A stretch of 64,000 nt of DNA from CBDAPE01 sp965198325 (GTDB lineage Bacteria; Pseudomonadota; Alphaproteobacteria; UBA828; JAPUJA01), in the NCBI GenBank assembly GCA_965198325.1, contig CBDAPE010000012.1, positions 186,001 to 250,000 of the forward strand, in the 5' to 3' direction. Shown here one piece after another: positions 17,380 to 26,484 of this stretch. Numbering within the stretch: position 1 is the stretch's first letter; each line of letters begins with the position of its first letter. A program made the translations under genes and the position numbers. The notes under the pieces are model-generated. The model was not told where the DNA came from, ran no database searches, and saw only the letters and a list, made by a program, of their open reading frames with translations.

Positions 17380-18138
17380 CTAGCCGCCCGCCTCGCAAAT
17401 CGCCCAAAATTCGTCGGCGGTCAAACTCGCGCCTCCGACCAATGCACCGTCCACATGTTCGGTCGCCAGCAACGCTGCTGCATTATCCGGCTTGACCGAG
17501 CCGCCATAGAGCAGACGGATCGCCGCACCGTCGTCGCCAAACCGCTCGGCCAGACGCCCGTGGAGATGACCGTGCATCTCGGCGATCTCCGCCGCGCTCG
17601 CCGTAAGCCCGGTGCCGATCGCCCAGACCGGCTCGTAGGCCACCACCGTGGTTGCAGCGCCCGCACCGTCCGGCACCGAGCTCTCAAGCTGGCTTTCGAC
17701 CGCTGTGAGCGCCTGACCCGCATCACGCCGTTCCGCGGTTTCGCCGACGCAGACGATCGCGACCAGCCCGGCGCCGCGCGCGGCCGCAGCCTTGGCCCGA
17801 ACCGTCGCATCGGTCTCGCCATGGCCCGCCCGGCGCTCCGAATGGCCGACGATCACGTAGCCACAGCCGGCGTCCGCCAGCATTGCCGCGCCGATATCGC
17901 CGGTATGAGCGCCCGGCGTCGCCGCGGCGCAATCCTGCGCGCCCAGGGCAATGCCGCTGCCGTCGAGAGCTGCCCTCAATTCGTTCACGAGCGTTGCCGG
18001 CGGACAGATCACGATGTCAACTGGCGGCTCGGTTCGTGCTTTGACCCGCGCGGCCAGATCCCGCACCCGGTCGAGGCCATCGCGGCGCAAACCGTTCATC
18101 TTCCAGTTTCCAGCGATCAGGGGACGCGTCCCAGACAC
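17380..18138 (-). CDS. tpiA: Triosephosphate isomerase
   Basis: The TIM-barrel enzyme interconverts dihydroxyacetone phosphate and glyceraldehyde 3-phosphate. The active-site residues are in place: Lys in AGNWKMNG, His in VIVGHSERR and Glu in AYEPVWAIGTG; the phosphate-binding LLYGGSVKPDN and GALVGGASL follow. I place the start at the GTG at 18138 (252 residues, normal length); an in-frame TTG at 18159 would add a Cys-rich seven-residue leader not expected in the family. It is divergent from ppiD, with a 179-bp shared upstream region, and leads the tpiA-secG pair. Confidence 0.97.
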   Translation of the reverse strand: MSGTRPLIAGNWKMNGLRRDGLDRVRDLAARVKARTEPPVDIVICPPATLVNELRAALDGSGIALGAQDCAAATPGAHTGDIGAAMLADAGCGYVIVGHSERRAGHGETDATVRAKAAAARGAGLVAIVCVGETAERRDAGQALTAVESQLESSVPDGAGAATTVVAYEPVWAIGTGLTASAAEIAEMHGHLHGRLAERFGDDGAAIRLLYGGSVKPDNAAALLATEHVDGALVGGASLTADEFWAICEAGG

Positions 18139-18317
18139 CTTGGCCTGCCCGCAGCACAAAAAAGTCGTTGCTGTTTAGCACAGGGCCCGCACCATTACCA
18201 GCACCCCCCGGGTTCATAAAAATTCGCCGTTGCAGGGCCTTGGACGCCCTTCTATTATCCGCCGGAACGGGCCGTCAGACCAATTCAATCAAGAGCTTAG
18301 CCGGAGTTTGCAACACC

Positions 18318-20204
18318 ATGCTCGGAAGCCTGCGCAAAAGCACCCATTCCTGGGCTGCCCGCGGCTTGCTGGTTCTGCTGGCCGCGAGTTTCGGCCTGTG
18401 GGGCATTGGCGACATCTTCCGGGGCGGGCGAGAACCGGCCGTCGCGTCCGTCGGCGAGATCGATGTTCCCGCCAGCGTGTTCGGCGCGGAATTTCGCAAC
18501 GAGGTCAACCGCCTGCAGGGCCAGGGCGGCGCGGCCTTCACGACTGACGAAGCAATCGCGGCAGGCCTGCATTACACGGTGCTTGGCCGGTTGGTGCGTG
18601 ACGCCCTTCTCGAGCAGGAAGCCTTGCGTCTCGGGCTCGCGGTACCGGACGACGACATCAATCGGGCCGTGACGACAAACCCGGCGTTCCAGAACGATCA
18701 AGGCCGCTTCGATGCGGAAACATACCGCCGAATCCTGTCGCGGAACGGGTTTTCGCCGGAGCAGTACGAGGCCCTGCTGCGCCAGGAAAAAACCATCCAG
18801 GCGATCCAGGATACGATCGTCGCGCCACTGCCCGCGCCCAGCAGCTGGGTGGATACGCTCTACCGATATCGCGAAGAAAGCCGGATCGCGGAGTTCGTGC
18901 TGATCGGCGCCGATCGCCGGCCCGCGGAGCACGAGCCAGACGAGGCGGAAATTGAAGCCTTTCACCAGGAAAACGCCGTCTTCTATACCGCCCCGGAATA
19001 TCGTGAATTGACCTATCTCGAGCTGACGCCCGCAGCTCTGCTGGACGAAATCGAGCTTTCGCTCGACGATCTCTTCTACGAGTACGAAGCCCGTCTCGAC
19101 GAGTATGCGCAGCCTGAGCGGCGCCGGGTCGAACAAATTCTCGCGCCGGATCGCGAGACGGCGGATGCCATATTGCGCGAGTTGCAATCGGGAAAAACCT
19201 TTGCCGACGCCGCGGATGCCTATCGCGAACAGGGCGCAAGCCACCTGGAGCTGGGGCTGGTCGCCCGGAGCGAGGTGTTCGAAGAGATCGCGCCGACGAT
19301 CTTCGGATTGAGCGCCGGCGGCGTCAGCCGACCGCTCGAAACCGGACTGGGTTGGCATTTCTTCTGGGTGCGCGATATTCAGCCGCCCGAGACCAAGAGT
19401 TTCGACGAAGTCGTGGACGAGCTCCGGGCCGATCTCGCGCAGGTCATGGCACGCGACGGACTTTACCAGCTTGCAAATCGGCTCGAGGACGCGCTGGCAG
19501 GTGGTGCGACGCTGGAGGAAACCGCCGACCTTCTGGCACTCTCGACGACTCATATTCCGGTGATTACGCGCTCGGGCGTCGACGACCTGGGGATGCCCGT
19601 GACTATTCTGCCGTCGATGGAGCAGTTTCTCGATGTGGCGTTCAGCACCGAGACGGGGTATAAATCCCACCTGCTCGAAGACCCGGACGGAAATTATCTC
19701 ATCATTCGCGTCGACAGCGGGAGCCCACCTGCCCTTCGCCCACTCGACGAGGTGCGCGATGTCGTAATCGAGCACTGGAAGGCGTTCGAGCAGCTTGAAG
19801 GCGCCGAGCAAATTGCAATGGAATCCGTCGAACGGCTTGGGCGGGGCGAATCGCTTGCGGCCATCGCGGCCGAGCTCGGGATATCGGTCCGAACGAGCGA
19901 TCCCCTGGGCCGGGTGCCCGGCGAGGGAGGCGATCCGACCCTGAACGGCGTGCTGAACGGAGTGTTTGCGCTCGATCCCAACCAGCCGGGCGGCGTGAGC
20001 GGGCCGTCCATGGGCGGTTACGTGGTCGCCCAACTCAAAGAGGTTGTACCGGCCGATCCGACAGGCGACAAGGCCGCTACCCGGTCGCTTGCGCGGGAAC
20101 TCGAATCGGGCATCGCCGACGACCTGCTGATGCAGTACCAGGCCGCTCTCGAAGCCCGTTACCCTATCTCGATCAACGTCGAAACCGTCGACTCGCTCTT
20201 CTAG
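18318..20204 (+). CDS. ppiD: PpiD-like periplasmic peptidyl-prolyl isomerase/chaperone
   Basis: The 628-residue protein has one N-terminal membrane anchor (about residues 11-35, ARGLLVLLAASFGLWGIGDI), a SurA-N-like chaperone region, a central parvulin domain (from RRRVEQILAPDRETA through GLVARSEVFEEI and GLGWHFFWV, about residues 275-370) and a long C-terminal helical domain. It would be held in the inner membrane and help outer-membrane or secreted proteins leaving the Sec translocon, which fits its place opposite tpiA-secG. The ATG at 18318 is the natural start; the open frame extends upstream without features. It ends 3 bp before trpE, a standard alphaproteobacterial arrangement. Confidence 0.92.
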   Translation: MLGSLRKSTHSWAARGLLVLLAASFGLWGIGDIFRGGREPAVASVGEIDVPASVFGAEFRNEVNRLQGQGGAAFTTDEAIAAGLHYTVLGRLVRDALLEQEALRLGLAVPDDDINRAVTTNPAFQNDQGRFDAETYRRILSRNGFSPEQYEALLRQEKTIQAIQDTIVAPLPAPSSWVDTLYRYREESRIAEFVLIGADRRPAEHEPDEAEIEAFHQENAVFYTAPEYRELTYLELTPAALLDEIELSLDDLFYEYEARLDEYAQPERRRVEQILAPDRETADAILRELQSGKTFADAADAYREQGASHLELGLVARSEVFEEIAPTIFGLSAGGVSRPLETGLGWHFFWVRDIQPPETKSFDEVVDELRADLAQVMARDGLYQLANRLEDALAGGATLEETADLLALSTTHIPVITRSGVDDLGMPVTILPSMEQFLDVAFSTETGYKSHLLEDPDGNYLIIRVDSGSPPALRPLDEVRDVVIEHWKAFEQLEGAEQIAMESVERLGRGESLAAIAAELGISVRTSDPLGRVPGEGGDPTLNGVLNGVFALDPNQPGGVSGPSMGGYVVAQLKEVVPADPTGDKAATRSLARELESGIADDLLMQYQAALEARYPISINVETVDSLF

Positions 20205-20207
20205 ACG

Positions 20208-21719
20208 ATGGACATCTCGCCGCAATTCGAGGCCTTCAGGGACGCGCTCGGAGCCGGCGCACCGCAGGTCGTCTGGACCCGGCTGGTCGCCGATCTCGAG
20301 ACGCCTGTCTCGGCCATGCTCAAGCTCGCCGAAGGGCGGCCCAACAGCTTCCTCCTCGAATCCGTGGAAGGCGGCGCGACCCGGGGCCGCTATTCGGTGA
20401 TCGGCTTCGCCCCCGATCTGGTCTGGCGCTGCCGGGGCGATTCGGCCGAAATCAACCGTCGGGCCGACACGAAACCCGACGCCTTCGAGCCTTGCCCCAA
20501 CGGCGCGCTCGAATCTCTTCGCGCTCTGGTTCGGGAAACCCGGATCGACATGCCCGAGGGGTTGCCGCCAATGGCGGCCGGACTGGTCGGCTATATCGGT
20601 TACGACATGGTTCGGCTGATGGAGCGTCTGCCCGATTCCAATCCCGACCTGCTCGGCATTCCCGACGGGCTGTTCCTGCGTCCCACCGTCATGGCGGTGT
20701 TCGACAACGTTCAGGACAGCATTACGGTGATCACACCGGTCTGGTCGGCAGACGACGGCGCAAAGGCGACGTACGATGCCGCAGCCCAGCGCCTGGCGGA
20801 CGCGGTCGGAAGACTGGCGGGCGGTATTGCACTTCGCGGGACGGCCCTCGTGCAGCCGCCTGAAGCCCTGCCTGAGCCGCACTCAAACCTTGCCCCGGAA
20901 GACTATTACCGCATCGTCGAGCAAGCGAAGGAGTACATCGCAGCCGGCGACATATTTCAGGCGGTACTCTCCCAACGCTTCGCGGTGCCCTTTGCGCCGT
21001 CGCCCTTCTCCCTTTACCGGGCGCTTCGTCGGCTGAACCCCTCGCCCTTCCTGTTCTTCCTCGATTTCGGGGACTTCGCTGTGGTTGGCTCGAGCCCGGA
21101 GATCCTCGTCCGCCTGCGGGACACGGCGGTGACCATCCGGCCCATCGCCGGCACCCGTCCGCGCGGCGCGAACCGGGCCGAGGACCGGGACCTCGCCGAG
21201 GATCTGCTGTCGGACCCCAAGGAGCTGGCCGAGCATCTCATGCTGCTCGATCTCGGGCGCAACGACGTGGGGCGAGTCGCCAGGATCGGCACGGTGGAGG
21301 TGACCGAAAAAATGGTCATCGAATACTACTCCCATGTTATGCACATCGTCTCGAATGTGCACGGTGAAATCGATCCGTCGTTCGATGCGATCGACGCCCT
21401 GATCGCGGGCTTCCCCGCGGGAACCGTGTCTGGCGCGCCGAAGGTCCGCGCCATGGAAATCATCGACGAACTGGAGCCCGAACGGCGCGGCATCTATGCG
21501 GGCTCAATCGGCTATTTTTCCGCAGGTGGCGCCATGGACACCTGCATTGCGCTGCGAACGGCGATCGTCAAGGATGGTGTGATGTATGTCCAGGCGGGCG
21601 GTGGGGTGGTTGCGGATAGCAGCCCCGAAGGCGAATACCAGGAGAGTTGCAACAAGGCGAAAGCCCTGATCCGTGCCGCGGAGGAAGCCACGCGTTTCGC
21701 CGCCAATGCAGGCGACTGA
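20208..21719 (+). CDS. trpE: Anthranilate synthase component I
   Basis: The 503-residue chorismate-binding enzyme makes anthranilate from chorismate with ammonia from TrpG. Seen are the feedback-site segment FLLESVEGG, the chorismate-binding C-terminal domain with DIFQAVLSQRF, IAGTRPRGA, the metal-binding LMLLDLGRNDVGRV, SHVMHIVSNVHG, FPAGTVSGAPKVRAMEIIDELE and QAGGGVVADSSPEGEYQE. It begins 3 bp after ppiD. The partner trpG is not next to it as in related genomes but 4.2 kb away at 25900, behind a copper-resistance and deacetylase insertion on the opposite strand. Confidence 0.98.
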   Translation: MDISPQFEAFRDALGAGAPQVVWTRLVADLETPVSAMLKLAEGRPNSFLLESVEGGATRGRYSVIGFAPDLVWRCRGDSAEINRRADTKPDAFEPCPNGALESLRALVRETRIDMPEGLPPMAAGLVGYIGYDMVRLMERLPDSNPDLLGIPDGLFLRPTVMAVFDNVQDSITVITPVWSADDGAKATYDAAAQRLADAVGRLAGGIALRGTALVQPPEALPEPHSNLAPEDYYRIVEQAKEYIAAGDIFQAVLSQRFAVPFAPSPFSLYRALRRLNPSPFLFFLDFGDFAVVGSSPEILVRLRDTAVTIRPIAGTRPRGANRAEDRDLAEDLLSDPKELAEHLMLLDLGRNDVGRVARIGTVEVTEKMVIEYYSHVMHIVSNVHGEIDPSFDAIDALIAGFPAGTVSGAPKVRAMEIIDELEPERRGIYAGSIGYFSAGGAMDTCIALRTAIVKDGVMYVQAGGGVVADSSPEGEYQESCNKAKALIRAAEEATRFAANAGD

Positions 21720-21757
21720 CGCAATCGAGAGCGCGCTCAGGAACGGGAGGATAGGCG

Positions 21758-22018
21758 ATGGAAGGTGACAATCAGCCGGCGCTGGAGGAGCGGGTCAAGG
21801 ATCTCGAGAGGATCGTCCGCAACCAGTCCGCGCGTATCCTGGCACTCGAGTCGACCGTGGTTTGCGTCGGCCGGGCCATGAAACGGCGCTACAAGATCAG
21901 CGAGCCGATGGCGATCTCGTTGATCCAAAAAGCGACCCAGGGCAGCCCGGAGGGCGAGGCTCTCGCCGAAAAGGCGGTGCCGATCTGTCGGAGCTATATC
22001 GCCGCGTCGCAAAAATAG
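21758..22018 (+). CDS. Small coiled-coil hypothetical protein
   Basis: An 86-residue acidic/basic mixed protein with a good ribosome-binding site (GGGAGGATAGGCG before the ATG). Residues 7-30 have heptad-like spacing (ALEERVKDLERIVRNQSARI), suggesting a short coiled coil, followed by a helical region rich in Lys and Ala. No membrane segment or known motif is recognised. It lies 38 bp after trpE on the same strand and so may be the last gene of the ppiD-trpE unit; it converges with the deacetylase gene 7 bp away. Function unknown. Confidence 0.6.
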   Translation: MEGDNQPALEERVKDLERIVRNQSARILALESTVVCVGRAMKRRYKISEPMAISLIQKATQGSPEGEALAEKAVPICRSYIAASQK

Positions 22019-22025
22019 CCGACAG

Positions 22026-22895
22026 TCAGGATCCGGGCGCCTCGTTGGCAAGGTGCTCAGCAACAGTGCTGAGCGGCACGAGAACGAGACCCTCGGACTC
22101 CAGCCCGGGCAGCCAGCGCTCCAGTGCATCGAAGCTTTCATCATAGGGATGGGCTATGCCGATCGCCGCGCCGCTTTGGTGGGCGATCGCTTCGAGTTCG
22201 GCCAATGCTGCGTCGATCGCCGCCGGCGAACGGTCGGCATCGATGAAGATGTCCCGGCGCAGGGCCGGCATGCCCAGATCGCGCGCCACGTCGGGCCCGA
22301 CAGTCGTCGGTGTGGTGACCGAGTCGAGATAGAGCAGCCCGCGGGCGTGGAGTTCGAGCAGCAGGATAGTCATGGCCTCCCAATCGGTGGTCAGGCGGCT
22401 GCCCATATGGTTGTTGACGCCCACGAACTCGCCGAAGCGGGACAGATTCCAGTACAGCAGGCGGATCAATTCATCCCGTTCAAGACCGGCAAACAGGGCA
22501 TTCGGTCCGGGATCGGCGTCGGCGCTCATGGGCTCCATGGGCAGATGGACGAGAATCTCGTGCCGGGCTCGCCGGGCCAACCAGGCGCTGCGTTCGATGC
22601 CCGCCGCGTAAGGCAGGAAGGCGAGCGTCACCGATTCGTCGAGTGCGATGGCCCGCTCAACCCGCGCCGAGTCGATGCCCAAGTCATCCACGATCAGGAC
22701 GATCATCGGGCGGCCGTCGATATCGGGCCGCGCAGCCGCATAGCGTCGCCAGGCGGGCAGCAATTCGTCGTCTTCGGAAGCCGCGGACCGCCCGTTGTCC
22801 GGGGGCTCACCCTCCGCAGCCACGGCGAGGGCCGGTCCGGGCGCCTCGTCAAGCGCCGCGATCGCCTCGAAAGCCAAGGAATCCGGCGGCCACAA
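22026..22895 (-). CDS. Divergent polysaccharide deacetylase family protein
   Basis: The protein matches the divergent polysaccharide deacetylase family (YibQ-like): IVLIVDDLGID near the start of the domain, LAFLPYAAGIE, ILVHLPMEP, NNHMGSRLTTD, LLYLDSVTTP, RRDIFIDAD and GIAHPYDESF, with the metal-ligand Asp and His residues kept. Such proteins are periplasmic and act near peptidoglycan or on secreted polysaccharide; in alphaproteobacteria they usually sit near ctpA and rppH. The marked start is the TTG at 22895, but the frame stays open upstream and encodes a clear membrane/signal segment (GGLAGLALLVAALL at 22896-22940), with no ATG in frame, so the true start is a non-ATG codon further right. 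Confidence 0.85.
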   Translation of the reverse strand: MWPPDSLAFEAIAALDEAPGPALAVAAEGEPPDNGRSAASEDDELLPAWRRYAAARPDIDGRPMIVLIVDDLGIDSARVERAIALDESVTLAFLPYAAGIERSAWLARRARHEILVHLPMEPMSADADPGPNALFAGLERDELIRLLYWNLSRFGEFVGVNNHMGSRLTTDWEAMTILLLELHARGLLYLDSVTTPTTVGPDVARDLGMPALRRDIFIDADRSPAAIDAALAELEAIAHQSGAAIGIAHPYDESFDALERWLPGLESEGLVLVPLSTVAEHLANEAPGS

Positions 22896-23045
22896 CAGGG
22901 CCGCGACGAGCAGAGCAAGACCCGCAAGACCGCCAATTCGTCTGGCCGATTGAGCGTTCAGAATTGATTCACATCCTTGCCGTGCGGGGACGAACCGGCT
23001 CCACTCTCCATATTCGATACGACGGCGTCCGCTTTGTCTACAACG

Positions 23046-23441
23046 CTAGCCTCGTCCCTCCGCCAGATCGTCGAGGATCGGGCAATCGGGCCGTTCGTCG
23101 CCGTGGCATTTCTCGACCAGCTCTTTCAGCGTGCGGCTCATGGCCCGCAGTTCGGCGATCTTGGCTTCGACCCTTGCCACATTCTGGCGCGCGAGCGCCT
23201 TGACCTCGGCACTTGCGCGATCCTTGTCGGCATAGAGCGCAAGCAGGTTGCCCACATCCTTCACGCTAAATCCCAGACTGCGGGCGCGCTGGACGAATTG
23301 CAGGCGCTTGAGGGCAGGTTCGTCATAGTCGCGGTAACCAGCCGCCGTTCGGTTGGGCTCGGGGATCAAACCGATACTCTCGTAGTAGCGGATCGTCTTG
23401 GCCGGGACGCCCGAGCGGCGCGCCGCGTCTCCAATCCGCAT
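23046..23441 (-). CDS. cueR: CueR-type copper-responsive MerR-family regulator
   Basis: A 131-residue MerR-family protein: DNA-binding helix-turn-helix with RIGDAARRSGVPAKTIRYYESIGLI split over residues 2-26, the second wing GYRDYDEPAL, a long dimerisation helix, and a C-terminal metal loop with two Cys spaced C-x7-C (CHGDERPDC), as in Cu(I)/Ag(I)-sensing CueR. The start is the ATG at 23441; upstream codons are unlikely because AGGAGGTTGTC precedes this ATG. It lies 35 bp downstream of copA on the same strand, so it is probably co-transcribed and regulates the copA promoter, for which an operator is visible at 25755-25785. Confidence 0.92.
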   Translation of the reverse strand: MRIGDAARRSGVPAKTIRYYESIGLIPEPNRTAAGYRDYDEPALKRLQFVQRARSLGFSVKDVGNLLALYADKDRASAEVKALARQNVARVEAKIAELRAMSRTLKELVEKCHGDERPDCPILDDLAEGRG

Positions 23442-23476
23442 GACAACCTCCTTCCCGGTCTCGACCAAGCGCTGCC

Positions 23477-25645
23477 TTATAGTTCGAACCGCCGCAAGCG
23501 GAGCGCATTGCCGATCACCGACACCGAGCTCAGACTCATTGCTGCGCTCGCGATCATGGGGCTCAACAGGATCCCGAAGGGCGGAAAGAGAGCCCCCGCC
23601 GCGATCGGGATTCCCAGGGAATTATAGGCGAAGGCGAGAAAAAGGTTCTGCCGGATGTTGCGCATCACCGCGCGGCTCAACTTGCGGGCCCGCAGGATGC
23701 CCCGTAGATCGCCCTTTAGCAGGGTGATCCCGGCGCTCTCCATCGCGACGTCTGTCCCCGTTCCCATGGCGATGCCGACGTGGGCGGCTGCAAGCGCCGG
23801 CGCATCATTGATCCCGTCGCCCGCCATAGCGACGATTTGCCCGTCCGCGCGCAATCTTTCGACCACCGCGCTCTTTTCGTCCGGCAAGACGTCGGCCTGG
23901 ATCTCGTCGATCTCGAGCGCGCGCGCGACGGCGCGGGCCGTGATCGGATTATCGCCCGTAAGCATGACGAGCCGAAGACCATCCGCCTGCAAGCCGCGGA
24001 TGGCCTCGGGCGCGGTCTCCTTGATCGGATCGGCGACACTGACAAACCCGACCGTCCTGCCATCGAGCCCAACAAACATGGCCGTCTGACCGTCGAGGCG
24101 CAGGGCGTCGGCCCGCTCCGCCAGATCACCGAGTTCCATGGCGAGATCCGCAAACAGGCGCGCATTGCCAAGCGCGACCTGCCGGCCCTCGACCGTGCCG
24201 AACACGCCCTTGCCGGTTATGGCCTGAAAGCCATCGACAGCCGCAAAAGCGAGACCCCGCTCCTTTGCCTCGCCGGTAATCGCCGCAGCAAGCGGATGCT
24301 CGCTGCCGCGCTCGAGACTGGCAGCGAGCCGCAGGAGTTCCGACTCATCCTGGCCATCGACAGCTTGTATCGAAACGAGACGGGGTTTTCCCTCAGTCAA
24401 GGTGCCGGTCTTGTCGAAGACCAGCGTGTCCACGTTCTCCAGAATCTCGAGCGCTTCGGCGTTTTTGACGAGCACGCCGGCAGCGGCGCCCCGACCCGTG
24501 CCGACCATGATCGACATCGGTGTCGCAAGGCCCAATGCACAGGGGCAGGCAATGATGAGCACGGCAACCGCGTTGACCAAGGCATAGACCATCGGCGGCT
24601 GCGGCCCGAACAGAGCCCAGATAATGAACGTGACGACGGCGACGAGCACGACGGCAGGTACGAACCAGGCCGAAACCCGATCGGCCATTCTCTGGATCGG
24701 CGCCCGGCTGCGCTGGGCATCAGCGACCATGCGGACGATCTGCTGGAGCAGGGTATCAGCGCCAACACGCTCCGCTTGCATCACGAAGCTGCCTGTGCCG
24801 TTCACGGTCGCCCCTGTGACCCGATCACCCGGCTCTTTGCCGACGGGCACGGCTTCGCCGGTCATCATCGACTCGTCGACGGCGCTGGAGCCGTCGAGCA
24901 CGACGCCGTCGAGCGGCACCTTCTCGCCAGGACGGACGCGAAGCCGGTCGCCGACCCGAACCGCGTCGAGGGGAACGTCTTCTTCATCACCCGTCTCGCT
25001 TAAACGCCGGGCCGTAGGTGGCGCAAGATCGAGTAAGGCCCGTACCGCCGCGTTTGTCCGGCTGCGCGCGCGAATCTCGAGGACCTGGCCGAGCAGAACA
25101 AGCATGATGATGACCGCGGCGGCTTCGAAATAGACGTGAACCGTGCCTTCGGAAGCTTGGAACGAGGCTGGAAAAATGCCGGGCGCAAACGCTGCAACGA
25201 GGCTGTAGACATAGGCAACCCCCGTCCCGATGGCGATCAACGTGAACATGTTGAGCCGGCGGGTCAGAATCGAGGCCCAACCGCGCTGGAAGAATCGCCC
25301 ACCGCCCCAGACCACGACGGGAGTCGCAAGCCCGAGCTGGACCCAAACGCCAGTCCAGCCTTCGAGGAGGCCCGTCATGGCAATCACCAGAACCGGAAGC
25401 GCGAGAGCGAGACTGACCCAGAATCGACGGGTCATGGCGATCAGTTCGAGATTGGGCTCGTCGAGGGCCGCCGCGGCATCAGCCGGCTCCAGGGCCATCC
25501 CGCACTCCGGGCAGTCTCCCGGTCCGTCCGCCGCCACCTCGGGATGCATCGGGCAAATGTATCTGCCCGCTATGGCCACCGGGGCCTGCGATGTGGCCGT
25601 CGCGGCGGCATGATGAGAACAGCGATGCTCGACAGTCTGAGGCAT
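23477..25645 (-). CDS. copA: Cu(I)-exporting P1B-type ATPase
   Basis: The 722-residue protein exports Cu(I) across the inner membrane. It starts with a Cys/His-rich heavy-metal-binding domain (YICPMHPEV ... CPECGMALEP, about residues 29-54) in place of an HMA domain, then eight membrane helices with the ion-selecting CPC motif (IACPCALGLATP, Cys367 and Cys369), the phosphorylated Asp411 in DKTGTLTEG, the GSEHPLA P1B His-Pro motif and the GDGINDAPALA hinge. The ATG at 25645 is chosen because a CueR-type promoter lies at 25755-25785, so the longer frame from 25756 cannot be right. With cueR it forms a copper-efflux cassette inserted between trpE and trpG. Confidence 0.95.
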   Translation of the reverse strand: MPQTVEHRCSHHAAATATSQAPVAIAGRYICPMHPEVAADGPGDCPECGMALEPADAAAALDEPNLELIAMTRRFWVSLALALPVLVIAMTGLLEGWTGVWVQLGLATPVVVWGGGRFFQRGWASILTRRLNMFTLIAIGTGVAYVYSLVAAFAPGIFPASFQASEGTVHVYFEAAAVIIMLVLLGQVLEIRARSRTNAAVRALLDLAPPTARRLSETGDEEDVPLDAVRVGDRLRVRPGEKVPLDGVVLDGSSAVDESMMTGEAVPVGKEPGDRVTGATVNGTGSFVMQAERVGADTLLQQIVRMVADAQRSRAPIQRMADRVSAWFVPAVVLVAVVTFIIWALFGPQPPMVYALVNAVAVLIIACPCALGLATPMSIMVGTGRGAAAGVLVKNAEALEILENVDTLVFDKTGTLTEGKPRLVSIQAVDGQDESELLRLAASLERGSEHPLAAAITGEAKERGLAFAAVDGFQAITGKGVFGTVEGRQVALGNARLFADLAMELGDLAERADALRLDGQTAMFVGLDGRTVGFVSVADPIKETAPEAIRGLQADGLRLVMLTGDNPITARAVARALEIDEIQADVLPDEKSAVVERLRADGQIVAMAGDGINDAPALAAAHVGIAMGTGTDVAMESAGITLLKGDLRGILRARKLSRAVMRNIRQNLFLAFAYNSLGIPIAAGALFPPFGILLSPMIASAAMSLSSVSVIGNALRLRRFEL

Positions 25646-25754
25646 GGAACGGTAACGACTACTGCAGGACCGGGGCCGGGCAGGACCGCGAGAATACGAC
25701 TCTGCCCGCTTAAACGCCTTGATCTGGGTCAGGAATCCCCGACCCCTTGGAGCC

Positions 25755-25785
25755 ATGATGTGGGTTCTAGTAACTGGAGGGTCAA
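25755..25785 (-). promoter_or_regulatory. CueR-type operator/promoter for copA
   Basis: On the minus strand the sequence reads TTGACC (25785-25780), a 19-bp spacer, then CATCAT (25760-25755). The spacer region holds an imperfect dyad, ACCCTCCAGTTACTAGAAC, which matches the MerR/CueR consensus ACCTTCCAGTNACTGGAAGG closely. A 19-bp spacer, longer than the usual 17, is the mark of MerR-family promoters that need DNA untwisting by the metal-bound regulator. Transcription would start about 100 bp upstream of the copA ATG. Confidence 0.82.
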
Positions 25786-25899
25786 GGCCCCTCCCGGGAG
25801 CTTGACGCGCGAGCCATTGCCCTGTTTGCTGCCGGACATCCGGACCGGGCCAAAATTCGCTTTATAAATGCCCTCAAAATGGTTATGTAACCTCTTGTA

Positions 25900-26484
25900 A
25901 TGGTAGTGTTAATCGATAATTACGACAGCTTCACTTACAACCTCGTCCACTATCTTGGCGAGCTGGGGGCCGAGGTGGTCGTCCACCGCAACGACGAGAT
26001 AAGCGTGGACGGGGTTTTGAACGCGTCACCGGCGGGCATCGTGATCTCGCCCGGACCGTGCGATCCCGACAAGGCCGGCATCTGCCTCGAACTGGTCGCG
26101 CGCGCGGCACCGAGCGTTCCGATCCTCGGAGTCTGCCTCGGCCACCAATCGCTGGGCCAGGCGTTTGGCGGGACGGTCGTGCGCGCACCGGTCCTGATGC
26201 ACGGCAAGCTTTCCGATATTGTCCACACGGGAACCGATGTGTTCGAGGGCCTGCCGAGCCCGTTTCGCGCCACCCGTTACCATTCGCTGATGGTCGAGCG
26301 CGACGGCCTGCCCCCCTGCCTCCGGGTTACCGCCCAGACCGAAGATGGCGTCATCATGGGCCTCGCCCACCGGGAGCTGCCCGCCTATGGCGTCCAGTTC
26401 CACCCGGAGAGCATCGAATCCCAGAACGGCCACGACCTGCTGCGCAATTTCCTCGCCATTGTCGAGGCGAAAGGCCGAGCATGA
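25900..26484 (+). CDS. trpG: Anthranilate synthase component II (glutamine amidotransferase)
   Basis: A 194-residue class I glutamine amidotransferase that feeds ammonia to TrpE: NYDSFTYNLVHYL near the start, the SPGPCDPD loop, the nucleophile Cys in GVCLGHQSLGQ and the catalytic His-Glu in VQFHPESI. It overlaps trpD by ATGA. There is no obvious Shine-Dalgarno before the ATG (CCTCTTGTA), unusual for this window; expression may rely on a leaderless or weak site, or another start. A promoter must lie in 25786-25899, since the copper cassette upstream runs the other way. Confidence 0.97.
   Translation: MVVLIDNYDSFTYNLVHYLGELGAEVVVHRNDEISVDGVLNASPAGIVISPGPCDPDKAGICLELVARAAPSVPILGVCLGHQSLGQAFGGTVVRAPVLMHGKLSDIVHTGTDVFEGLPSPFRATRYHSLMVERDGLPPCLRVTAQTEDGVIMGLAHRELPAYGVQFHPESIESQNGHDLLRNFLAIVEAKGRA

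Noticed and set aside
18297..20882. An 861-residue minus-strand open frame opposite ppiD and trpE
   Set aside because: No start site, domain or family pattern; it mirrors codon bias of the plus-strand genes, which have complete family motifs.
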